In this document: one piece after another, positions 34,763-42,128 of the stretch | Numbering within the stretch: the first letter of the stretch is position 1 | Layout: each line of letters opens with the position of its first letter | Assembly: GCA_005880915.1 (NCBI GenBank) | Contig: VBIW01000041.1 | Coordinates: 54,244 to 118,243, forward strand | Reading direction: 5' to 3' | DNA from: Chloroflexota bacterium | GTDB taxonomy: Bacteria; Chloroflexota; Dormibacteria; Dormibacterales; Dormibacteraceae | Length of the DNA stretch: 64,000 nucleotides | Notes under the pieces: model-generated | What the model saw: the letters and a program-made list of their open reading frames with translations, nothing else | Told to the model about the DNA's origin: nothing | Database searches by the model: none | Translations under genes and position numbers: made by a program

Positions 34763-36280
34763 CTAGCTAGCTGAGACTCGCTCCGGCACCAGGCGGCCTG
34801 TGCCATCGCGCTCACCGACCCGGATGTCTTCGTGGTAGACGGCATCGGCGTTGACCTTCCACGGATCCAGTGGCGAGCCGTCCGCGATGTTCCGCGCCAC
34901 GAGCAACGCGGTCATCATCGAGTGGTCCTGGTTGTTGTACTTGTGCATGCCGTTGCGCCCCGCGAGGTGCATATTCGGTAGCGCGGTCGCAAAGTAGTCG
35001 CGCACGACAGCGACGTGCTCCTGATAGCTGTCGTCGTAGACCGGATACGCCTTGTGCTGCCTGACCACCACTCCCTCGAAGATTTCGGCCGCAGAGCAAA
35101 TACCGAGCCGGCCGAGCTCCTCGGTCGCGAGCGCGATGAGGTCAGGGTCTTTCATCGACCAGAGGCCGTCGCCCTCGAAACAAAAGTACTCGAGTCCAAG
35201 ACACGTCTTGGACTGGTCGGGCACCATGTCCGGGCTCCAGTTCTTGAAGTTCTGAATCCGACCCACCCGAACGCCCGGGTCGTGTATGTAGATCCAGTTG
35301 TCGGGAAATACATCTGCGCGGTTGATCATCAGCGCGATGCTTATGAAGTCGCGGTAGCTCAGCGAGTCCGCCGCCCGTCGAACTCTTTCCGGCGCGGGTG
35401 GTTCGAGCTTCGCCACCAGCTCGCGCATCGGGATGCTCGAGATGAAGTGAGTGCCGCGGTGGGTCTCTGCGCCGCCGTCTGCCGTTCTTGTCGTCACCGA
35501 AGTCACGGCGCCATCCTCGTGGCTGATCTTCTCCACCGATCTCCCAAGCAGGATGGGGTGGCCCTTGGCCGCGCTGATCTCGGCCACACGCTCCCACATC
35601 TGGCCTGGGCCGAGGCGCGGGTAGCGGAACCTGTCGATCAGCGTGGTCACGATCTCGCCGCGGCGGCCGGATTTGCGGCCTGGCACAAGCGCCGTGCGGA
35701 TAACCACCCAGAGGTCGAGGCTTTTGATCCGCTGCGCCGCCCAGTCCGCGGAGAGCTCTTTGGTGCTTATGCCCCACACCTTTTCCGTGTAGGTCTTGAA
35801 GAAGATGCTGAAGAGCCGCCAGCCGAACTGATTCCGCACCCATTCCTCCAGGTTCCTCGGGTTCTTGACCGGCTGAATCCTGGCTCGCGCGTAGCTCGCG
35901 AGGCACCGGACGGCCTCGACGGGGCCGAGGTTCCACAGCGCGTTCGCCGCCTTGATCGGGTAAGCGAAGAAGCGGCCGCGGTAATAGATGCGGGAAAGGC
36001 GGCCGCGGGTCAGCATCTGGTCGCCGAGGATCTCGGTCCAGAGGCCCTCGACCTCCTCGTTCTTGGAGAAGAATCTGTGGCCGCCGATGTCGAACCGGTA
36101 GCCCTTGTGCTCGACCGTCCGGGCCAGGCCGCCGACCTGCAGGGGATCCTTTTCGACCACCGTGACCGGTACGTCGTGCTTCAGAAGCTCATACGTTGCT
36201 GTCAGTCCGGCGGGACCGGCCCCGAGGACGACGACGTGCTTGCGTTCGCCGCTGGCGATCAAGGTGGCCACAAGTATCAA
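34763..36280 (-). CDS. FAD-dependent amine-oxidase-like protein (UDP-galactopyranose mutase-like)
   Basis: 505 aa. The FAD motif is VVLGAGPAGLTATYELLKH, followed by the GG doublet DPLQVGGLARTVE and the FDIGGHRFFSKNEEVE loop of UGM/protoporphyrinogen-oxidase-like enzymes. The C-terminal FAD segment is HLAGRNGMHKYNNQDHSMMT. Such proteins often sit with glycan genes; here uppP is the only hint. The start is TTG 36280 (GTG 36271 possible), nine bases after the upstream stop with no SD, so the two genes are probably one unit. Confidence 0.85.
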   Translation of the reverse strand: MILVATLIASGERKHVVVLGAGPAGLTATYELLKHDVPVTVVEKDPLQVGGLARTVEHKGYRFDIGGHRFFSKNEEVEGLWTEILGDQMLTRGRLSRIYYRGRFFAYPIKAANALWNLGPVEAVRCLASYARARIQPVKNPRNLEEWVRNQFGWRLFSIFFKTYTEKVWGISTKELSADWAAQRIKSLDLWVVIRTALVPGRKSGRRGEIVTTLIDRFRYPRLGPGQMWERVAEISAAKGHPILLGRSVEKISHEDGAVTSVTTRTADGGAETHRGTHFISSIPMRELVAKLEPPAPERVRRAADSLSYRDFISIALMINRADVFPDNWIYIHDPGVRVGRIQNFKNWSPDMVPDQSKTCLGLEYFCFEGDGLWSMKDPDLIALATEELGRLGICSAAEIFEGVVVRQHKAYPVYDDSYQEHVAVVRDYFATALPNMHLAGRNGMHKYNNQDHSMMTALLVARNIADGSPLDPWKVNADAVYHEDIRVGERDGTGRLVPERVSAS

Positions 36281-36289
36281 CGGGACTAA

Positions 36290-36796
36290 CTAGTTCTTAG
36301 GCCCCTTACTGCGAACTTCGTCCACTTTCACGAGGGCATCCCGCAGCCCCTTGATCCAGTCGGCCTGGTGCATGCCGACCAGGCGGACGCACCACGCGAG
36401 AGCCTCGCTGCGGCTCCGGGCGACCCCGCCGGCGACCAGGGTGTCCAGGATCGAGCGTTCGGACATGCGTAGCCGCGTCATCACCGGCACGCTGAGCGTG
36501 GTGAACACCTTGACCTCGTCGCCACAACGGGCTCCCCAAGCGACCTTGCGCCGGAACTGACGCTCGGCTTCGCGAGCGATCCTGATGCGGTCCTCCCGTG
36601 TCTCCTCCCGGAAGCGTTCGATGCGTGCGGTGCGAGCCGCCGCGCGTGCATCCTCGGAGGTGCCCTTCGCCAGCTCGACGTCCGGCAGATTCCCGATCAC
36701 AAGAATCTCCTCTCCGTCTGCCGTGACCTCGGGCGGGCCCGCGAACCAGCCCGCAGGCACCCTTTGAGCGAACCAGGCGCGGACGTCCTCGGGCAT
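36290..36796 (-). CDS. Hypothetical protein with ribbon-helix-helix-like C-terminus
   Basis: 168 aa. The centre is a highly charged Arg/Glu helix (ARIERFREETREDRIRIA). The C-terminal part has a strand-helix-helix order (MTRLRMSERSILDTLVAGGV, then ARSRSEALAWCVRLV) like RHH DNA-binding proteins. DNA binding is inferred, not shown. Its promoter is leaderless: TAACGT (36810-36805, minus) eight bases before ATG 36796. Confidence 0.65.
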   Translation of the reverse strand: MPEDVRAWFAQRVPAGWFAGPPEVTADGEEILVIGNLPDVELAKGTSEDARAAARTARIERFREETREDRIRIAREAERQFRRKVAWGARCGDEVKVFTTLSVPVMTRLRMSERSILDTLVAGGVARSRSEALAWCVRLVGMHQADWIKGLRDALVKVDEVRSKGPKN

Positions 36797-36817
36797 TGAT
36801 TACAACGTTACAGCCTA

Positions 36818-36880
36818 CCTCCCATCTTTAGGGAGGTCGCTCTTCCCCACGTAGTGGGGAAGTACCGCCGCTTGCGGCGG
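36818..36880. terminator. Three consecutive hairpins downstream of ssb
   Basis: Arms CCTCCC/GGGAGG (36818-36836), CTTCCCCAC-GTA-GTGGGGAAG (36842-36862) and CCGCCGC-TT-GCGGCGG (36865-36880), each perfect, stand between the ssb stop and the promoter of the next minus gene. They may end the T4SS-like operon. No T-tract follows, and the density resembles a REP-type element. Confidence 0.5.
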
Positions 36881-36906
36881 GGATGGGGCGGCGCCGGAGG
36901 GGCGGC

Positions 36907-37254
36907 TTACGCCGCCGCCTCCTGCGGCTTGGGGCCGAGCGGCTTGATGGTGTCCACGACGACCTCCGTCCGCGACCGCTTCTGCCCGGCCGTGTCCTCC
37001 CAGGTGTTGGTCTGCAGCCTTCCGTCGGCGTAAACAAGCCTGCCTTTGTGCAGGTACTGGCCCGCGAACTCGGCGGTCTTGCCGAACGCCACCAGGCTGT
37101 GAAACTCCGTCTGCTCCCGCGCCTTGCCCTCGTCGTCTTTGCCGATGTAGGTGTGGGTGGCGAGCCGCAGCTTGGCCACGTACGTACCTTTGGGCGTCGC
37201 CTTGACCTCCGGATCCGCCGCCAGGTTGCCGATAAGAGTGACCCTGTTGATCAT
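36907..37254 (-). CDS. ssb: Single-stranded DNA-binding protein lacking the acidic C-terminal tip
   Basis: 115 aa. OB-fold signature: MINRVTLIGNLAADPEV, then FHSLVAFGKTAEFAGQYLHK and GRLVYADGRLQTNTWED. It stops at PKPQEAAA without the DDDIPF-like tail that recruits repair and replication proteins, and has no Gly-rich linker. It is therefore unlikely to be the main replicative SSB and may serve transfer or uptake of single strands. A clear GGAGG SD precedes ATG 37254. It follows the M23 gene by 64 bases in the same direction. Confidence 0.9.
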   Translation of the reverse strand: MINRVTLIGNLAADPEVKATPKGTYVAKLRLATHTYIGKDDEGKAREQTEFHSLVAFGKTAEFAGQYLHKGRLVYADGRLQTNTWEDTAGQKRSRTEVVVDTIKPLGPKPQEAAA

Positions 37255-37318
37255 CGCATCACCTCCGTGAAATTGACCCCAGACTAGGCGGCGACGGGGA
37301 CGGCGCCTACCCAGGTTG

Positions 37319-37804
37319 TTAAGAGTCGAGAAATGGAGCGGGGTCGACCGGCCGGCCGTCGATGTTCACCTGGAGATGGACATGCGGCCCCGTCGCAAGA
37401 CCGGTGGCCCCCAGCAAGCCGATGACCTGGCCGGGCGTCACTGCTTGACCCTGTACGACTCGAAATGCCGCGAGGTGGCAGTAAAGGACGCGGACGTGCG
37501 TATCGACTGCCACCGCGACGAAGTTGCCCGCGCCGGCCGAGTCAAAGCCAAGGAACGCGATCCCGCCGGTCGCCGAGTGCACCTCGGTTCCTTCGCGAGC
37601 CGCGAGGTCGATCCCCGTGTGGATGTGGTGCCAGGGACAGAGCGGGTCGAAGGGTTCGAGATCGAGCGTGCTGCAGCCAAAGGGCTGCGTGATGATGGCC
37701 CCTACCACGACGCTGCCCACCGGAAGCCGGACATGGGTCGGGACCTGGGTTGCGGTCACGAGCCAGACCGTGACCGCCAGCGCCGCGATGGCGAGAAGAC
37801 GCAT
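37319..37804 (-). CDS. Secreted M23-family (LytM) metallopeptidase
   Basis: 161 aa. An N-terminal signal sequence or anchor (LLAIAALAVTVWLVTATQVP) leads to a LytM domain. Zinc ligands are in HHIHTGIDLAA (His and Asp) and GPHVHLQVN (HxH), with YCHLAAF between. It would cut peptidoglycan cross-bridges. ATG 37804 directly follows the stop of the TrbL-like gene (TAGATG). In secretion machines a peptidase of this kind opens the wall for assembly. Confidence 0.9.
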   Translation of the reverse strand: MRLLAIAALAVTVWLVTATQVPTHVRLPVGSVVVGAIITQPFGCSTLDLEPFDPLCPWHHIHTGIDLAAREGTEVHSATGGIAFLGFDSAGAGNFVAVAVDTHVRVLYCHLAAFRVVQGQAVTPGQVIGLLGATGLATGPHVHLQVNIDGRPVDPAPFLDS

Positions 37805-38689
37805 CTAGGCCTTCGCCAGCGCGTGCCCGATGTGGACGAACGACGTATGGACGATCGACTCGAGCTTGTGGGCCGCCTTTTCGGTGCCGCCCATCGCCCC
37901 TGGCACCTTGAACACGATCAGCAGCGAGGCGAGCGCGAACAGGTGGTGGACCGGGCTGACGCCGTCGTGCTCCAGCGCAAAGCCGATCGAGAGGACGAAG
38001 AGCTGCGCCGGCTGCATGATGAGGTTGGTCGTGAAATGAGACATCCACATCTTCGAGAGGTGGTGCGTCTCGGGCAGCATGAAGAGCAGCGCGGCAAGCG
38101 GCGCGGTGATCGCGAGCACGATGAGAATTGCGTAGCGAACGAGGTAGCTGATCGCAAGCGCGCCGTAACCCGCGGCAAGCGCTCCTGTCGTGATCACCTC
38201 CCACGTGCCCTCGTTGGCGTTGTGGGCGATCCCCGCCGCGAGGGTGGAGAGATCGTCGTGCGTGCTGAAGCTCTGCACCGCCTGGCTCGTCGCGTTGGCG
38301 GCGCCCACCCCCATCTGGAACATGGGCAGCGCGAAGTTGATCAGCACTGCGGCCATGAAGAGCCTCGGCAGCAAGATTCTCGCGGTGTACTGCGTGAAAA
38401 GACCGTGGCCCCACATGATTCGGTAGGACGCCCACAAAGCGATGAGGACTAGGGCCGCATCCGCGACGAGCTGCACCTTCGGCTCGAAGCGTTGGATCGC
38501 GGCGGCGTTGACGAAGTCGCCACCGGTCTCGAAGTCCGTGGTGCTGAGGATGAACTTGAACCAGACGTTGAGCAGCAGCCCGACGCTGTCGTCGAGCATC
38601 TTGGCGAGGATCAGGTTCGGATGGACGATGGTGTAGAGGTAGCCGTCGATCCGGCTTAGCTCGACGTAGAGCTCGTGGAGCCAGTCCAT
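37805..38689 (-). CDS. TrbL/VirB6-like polytopic membrane protein
   Basis: 294 aa. About six hydrophobic segments, with an N-terminal amphipathic part and the sequence FILSTTDFETGGDFVNAA typical of TrbL-like proteins of high-GC Gram-positives and Chloroflexi. TrbL/VirB6 proteins form part of the inner-membrane channel of conjugative type IV secretion. It starts 3 bases after the pilin-like gene stop. No VirB4, VirD4 or relaxase is in the window, so the full apparatus is not shown here. Confidence 0.72.
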   Translation of the reverse strand: MDWLHELYVELSRIDGYLYTIVHPNLILAKMLDDSVGLLLNVWFKFILSTTDFETGGDFVNAAAIQRFEPKVQLVADAALVLIALWASYRIMWGHGLFTQYTARILLPRLFMAAVLINFALPMFQMGVGAANATSQAVQSFSTHDDLSTLAAGIAHNANEGTWEVITTGALAAGYGALAISYLVRYAILIVLAITAPLAALLFMLPETHHLSKMWMSHFTTNLIMQPAQLFVLSIGFALEHDGVSPVHHLFALASLLIVFKVPGAMGGTEKAAHKLESIVHTSFVHIGHALAKA

Positions 38690-38692
38690 CGA

Positions 38693-38956
38693 TCAGTGCG
38701 AGGTCGGCACCGAGCTGGTGAGAATTCCGACCAGCGAGCTCGCGACCTCGACGCCGATCGTGCCGACGACGATGCGCTGGATCCACTGCTTGGCCGCGAG
38801 CGCGGACTTCGTCTCCACGGCCGTGATCTTCCAGATGAACGCGAAGATGAACGCGAGAGCGCCGATGGATCCGACGAGAGCCTGGCCGATATGGATCCAG
38901 GTGTTGATCAGGTTGACGATGGGCGTGATGTCGGGTTCGCCGGTGAGAAAAACCAT
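38693..38956 (-). CDS. TrbC/VirB2-like pilin subunit candidate
   Basis: 87 aa with two hydrophobic segments (IGQALVGSIGALAFIFAFIW and IVVGTIGVEVASSLVGIL) separated by a short charged loop, the topology of VirB2/TrbC pilins. An obvious signal peptide is lacking. GGAGG lies eight bases before ATG 38956. As first gene of the pilin-TrbL-M23-ssb run it supports a T4SS-like origin. It might also be a holin-like protein. Confidence 0.6.
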   Translation of the reverse strand: MVFLTGEPDITPIVNLINTWIHIGQALVGSIGALAFIFAFIWKITAVETKSALAAKQWIQRIVVGTIGVEVASSLVGILTSSVPTSH

Positions 38957-39384
38957 TTGCGCCTCCAGCCTTTTCGAGGCAAGCTACCGGCCGAAGCGGC
39001 GCGCGAGAACCCAGCCTGTTAAGGCTCTCTCGTCAGCCTTCCCGACGCTACCTCTCTTACGCCAGCCACATCGAGTGGCCGAAGACGCCGCACGTGACCC
39101 GCCATATGCCGAAGCGATCAGCGCGAACGTCATACCTGAGCAGGGCAAGGAGCGCACAAGAACGAGTCAGATGCCAAGTCGTCAAGCGGATCGCGCCAGG
39201 GCTTCACCTCGCCAAGAACGCGCAGGCCCATCACAAGTGGTCTGAGGCCGCGGACTAAAGGGTGTCAACACTCACTCCAAATGAAGGCCGGCGGACAAAT
39301 TGCACAACCAGGAGTAAGATCCCGGGCCACCAGCGAACCATCCTTTGGCAACTTGCCTCTGAAATCGGGCGGAGGACAGTCACC
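38957..39384. other. 428-base gap without a convincing gene
   Basis: It should contain the promoter of the minus-strand pilin operon and of the plus-strand gene at 39385. A small palindrome AGCCT-GTTA-AGGCT is at about 39015-39028. A 50-codon plus-strand ORF (39106-39258) is present but has no SD and no recognised motif. GC content falls towards the right end. Confidence 0.4.
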
Positions 39385-40170
39385 TTGATCCGAACACTGC
39401 TGAGCGCAATCGGGTTGTCGGCCGCGTATATCTTGCTGTACAGCGCTCAGGTCAATGCCGCGACCGGCGACCCACCGTGTGATCTGCAACATCCGGGCAC
39501 GCTAACCATAAGACCGGGCACGGAAACGCAATTCAACGTCGGTGACGCCCGAACCGGCACGTTTACCAAAGGATTGATCTTTTCGCTCACTAATTGCAGT
39601 GCGCCGGATAAACCGTTCCTGTTCGAAACGGTTGGCAAATTGGACGGCCCGGACGGCTCACAGGCGGACTTGATTGTCAGTTCGGTCGAGGGAGCGGGAA
39701 GCACTGTAAGGGTCACCATCAACATTCCTCGAGAGCAATTGAAACGGCCCGGCGATTACAAGGCTCGGATCATTGCCAAGGATCCGCGTTTGGATGTTCA
39801 ACCAACTACTGACATTACCGTGCATCGCGACAGTCCGCCTTGGCCCCCGGCCGTGATTGCGGTCTTTTTTGGAATCCTGGCGGGCTTTGTCGTCGCATCA
39901 TTTCGCGAGTACGCCGCCTCCAATGAAGCGAACCTGATCGTGTGGATCAAGACCTATTTTCCAGACATCAAGAAATGGGGAATCGCCATGGGATCGGGTG
40001 TCGCTGGCGCGATTGCCATCGGCTTTAAGACATACATGGCCCCGGAGTGGAGCGCAACTGCTCCCGAGGTTCTTACTCTCTTCGTCCTCGCCCTTACCGC
40101 CTTTATTGCTGCCGCGGTGGTGGGCGCCACGGGCAAGGACCTGGCAACCAAGAGCACGCCAGCCGCTTAG
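39385..40170 (+). CDS. Secreted or membrane-anchored protein of unknown family, atypical composition
   Basis: 261 aa from TTG 39385, nine bases after GGAGG (39371-39375). A signal peptide (LLSAIGLSAAYILLYSAQVNAA) is followed by an outer domain of about 120 residues with two Cys (PPCDLQH and TNCSAPD) and beta-rich sequence. A Pro-rich turn then leads to three C-terminal membrane segments (AVIAVFFGILAGFVVASF, MGSGVAGAIAIGF, LFVLALTAFIAAAVVGA). Third codon positions are visibly richer in A/T than neighbours, suggesting recent transfer. It stands next to the T4SS-like island. No function assigned. Confidence 0.7.
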   Translation: MIRTLLSAIGLSAAYILLYSAQVNAATGDPPCDLQHPGTLTIRPGTETQFNVGDARTGTFTKGLIFSLTNCSAPDKPFLFETVGKLDGPDGSQADLIVSSVEGAGSTVRVTINIPREQLKRPGDYKARIIAKDPRLDVQPTTDITVHRDSPPWPPAVIAVFFGILAGFVVASFREYAASNEANLIVWIKTYFPDIKKWGIAMGSGVAGAIAIGFKTYMAPEWSATAPEVLTLFVLALTAFIAAAVVGATGKDLATKSTPAA

Positions 40171-40176
40171 TACGCC

Positions 40177-41337
40177 TTAGCGGGATTTGACCCGCGCATC
40201 GACTCCGTCCAGTAGGATTTCGAGCGCCGACGCGGGTTTGCCCTTCGGCTGCGTTTCAACCGGCGGGGATTCGACGCGTTCGACTTTCGGTGCGTTCGTG
40301 CCGAGCTGCAAATCCACGACTCCGCCGCTGATCTCGAGCTCATAGCGGTCGCGCGCGTTTTCCGCGCCCTCGCTATGCCAGTGAATGTCGGTGACCACTA
40401 CCTTGGTCGAGAAGTCGTCCAGCTTCAGCTTCAGTGTTCCGGAATGGACGTTGACGACGGCCGCAGTGCCGCGCGGCCGCTGGAGCGAGACGTTGACCAC
40501 GCCGCTCGAGATGTGGATCGGCACGACCCCTCGCGGTTCTGGAAGGAAGCACTGCAGGTTGGCGGCGCCGCTGTCGACATGAATCCCACGCACGTCGAGG
40601 CCGCCGACATCGAGCACAGTGTTCCACGTCGGAGCCTGCACCTTGAAGCGCCACGGCCGGCGCGGGTTCAGCTCGATCTCACCCCGTCCAACTCCGCGCA
40701 AGCGCCGTACCACCACCTGCTCACCACGCACAACTGCAGGGGCGGCCGCGGCCTGGTCATGCGGGACCCGGATCAGCGACTGCATATCGGTGGGCCCTGC
40801 GCGGAGGATCACCCCTCGGGACCCGCTGTCGATCGCGATCGACGCCACCTCGCCACTGCTCTCGAGGATTGGGCTCTCTTCGTGTGTCCGGCCGGAGATC
40901 ACCGAGGTCATCACCATCAGGGCGACATCTCGTACCTCTGCTCCCTGTAGGCCGGCCAACTGAAGCTGAGCCTTCATCTCGGCGAAGGCGTCGCTGCGTT
41001 CCAGCGCCTCGGGCACTTCGAGCAGGATGCGATCGGCGTCTTTCTGGGCGATCACGCCCTTCCTCAGCGCGACCGCGATGGCGAGCACGGCCGGGCGCCA
41101 GGCACCGCCTCGCCGCGGACGCACTCCGTCGAGGATCGTTTCCGCCAGCAGCTCCAGCAGCTCGCGGCGGTCCCGGACGTGCCAGTAGAGGGAGGCGGCC
41201 TTGACCTCCAGCCGGTCGGCAAGGGCCCGCATCGAAAGCCCTTCCAGCCCCTCCTCGTTGATCAATTCCAGGGCGGCGTCGACCAGCCGCTCCCTGGTCA
41301 GGCCACGCTGTTTCTCCTCTTCGGGGCTCACCTGCAT
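40177..41337 (-). CDS. TetR-family regulator fused to a beta-repeat domain
   Basis: 386 aa. Residues 1-65 are a TetR HTH (ERLVDAALELINEEGLEGLS, VKAASLYWHVRDRRELLELL). Residues ~70-175 match the small-molecule-binding part in position. The last ~180 residues are unlike TetR: a run of short strands such as NTVLDVGGLDVRGIHVDSGA and VVNVHSGTLKLKLDD, resembling beta-helix (DUF4097/LiaF-like) domains. It should bind the two CTAAC-GTTAG operators beside it and repress itself and the divergent MFS operon. AGAGGAG precedes ATG 41337. Confidence 0.85.
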   Translation of the reverse strand: MQVSPEEEKQRGLTRERLVDAALELINEEGLEGLSMRALADRLEVKAASLYWHVRDRRELLELLAETILDGVRPRRGGAWRPAVLAIAVALRKGVIAQKDADRILLEVPEALERSDAFAEMKAQLQLAGLQGAEVRDVALMVMTSVISGRTHEESPILESSGEVASIAIDSGSRGVILRAGPTDMQSLIRVPHDQAAAAPAVVRGEQVVVRRLRGVGRGEIELNPRRPWRFKVQAPTWNTVLDVGGLDVRGIHVDSGAANLQCFLPEPRGVVPIHISSGVVNVSLQRPRGTAAVVNVHSGTLKLKLDDFSTKVVVTDIHWHSEGAENARDRYELEISGGVVDLQLGTNAPKVERVESPPVETQPKGKPASALEILLDGVDARVKSR

Positions 41338-41373
41338 CGATTCTCCTCTAATTCTTGTAGTGGTACTCGCATT

Positions 41374-41425
41374 CCTAACATTGTTAGGGGTATTCTAGCG
41401 CCTGTCGACACCTAACGCTGTTAGA
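41374..41425. promoter_or_regulatory. Twin TetR operators between tetR-like gene and methyltransferase/MFS operon
   Basis: CCTAAC-ATT-GTTAGG (41374-41388) is a perfect 15-bp palindrome. CCTAAC-GCT-GTTAGA (41411-41425) is the second copy with one mismatch. Centres are 37 bp apart. The right copy lies in the spacer of a plausible promoter for 41442, with TAAAAG as -10. Both genes have an AGGAG-type SD, unlike most genes here. Confidence 0.7.
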
Positions 41426-41441
41426 TAAAAGGAGAAGAGCG

Positions 41442-42128
41442 ATGCAAATGGCTGAAACAGGACGTTGGCGATTCAAGGGCCCGGAGATGGAGGGGCCGAT
41501 CGCACGGTGGTATGCGCGCGTGCGAGGTACCGCGAGCCAGCTGGAGTCTTATCGCAAACAAGCACAGCAGTTCACCGAAGGCTTTCCGGACGGCGCTCGC
41601 GTGCTCGAGATTGCGCCTGGCCCCGGATTCGTGGCGATCGAGATGGCGCGACTCGGAAGGTTCCAGGTAACGGGCCTCGACATCAGCCGCACGTTCGTCG
41701 AGATTGCGATCGAAAACGCCCGCAAGGCGGGGGTGACGGTTGAGTTCCTGCACGGCGACGCGGCGCGAATGCCCTTGGAATCGGAGTCGTTCGACCTGGT
41801 TGTATGCCAGGCCGCGTTCAAGAACTTCACGCTGCCGCATAGCGCGCTAGCCGAGATCCACCGAGTCCTGCGCGTCGGTGGGACCGCCGTGATCGAGGAC
41901 ATGAGCAAGGACGCAACTCACGCCGATATCCAGGACGAGGTCAAGGACATGGACCTCGGGGGGTTCAGTGCCTTCACGACCATGGCGACGCTCGAGATGC
42001 TCAAGCGCCGGGCCTACTCACCCGACCAGTTCGAACGCCTGGCCGCCGAGAGCCCGTTCCGGACATGTGAGATCACAACCAAGGGGATCGGCCTCCAGGT
42101 GCACCTGACGAAGGAGAAGAACCAGTGA
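41442..42128 (+). CDS. Class I SAM-dependent methyltransferase
   Basis: 228 aa. Motif I is VLEIAPGPGFVAIEMARLG, then TGLDISRTFVEIA, FDLVVCQAAFKNF and a post-motif LRVGGTAVIEDMSK. It is similar to UbiE-like small-molecule methyltransferases. It sits between the operators and the MFS pump, so it might modify the same toxic compound that the pump exports. The start is ATG 41442 (or 41448) behind AGGAG; its stop overlaps the pump start. Confidence 0.87.
   Translation: MQMAETGRWRFKGPEMEGPIARWYARVRGTASQLESYRKQAQQFTEGFPDGARVLEIAPGPGFVAIEMARLGRFQVTGLDISRTFVEIAIENARKAGVTVEFLHGDAARMPLESESFDLVVCQAAFKNFTLPHSALAEIHRVLRVGGTAVIEDMSKDATHADIQDEVKDMDLGGFSAFTTMATLEMLKRRAYSPDQFERLAAESPFRTCEITTKGIGLQVHLTKEKNQ

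Noticed and set aside
39106..39258. 50-codon plus-strand ORF in the gap left of the low-GC gene
   Set aside because: No SD, no promoter at the right distance and no recognisable motif; chance ORFs of this size are common at this GC.
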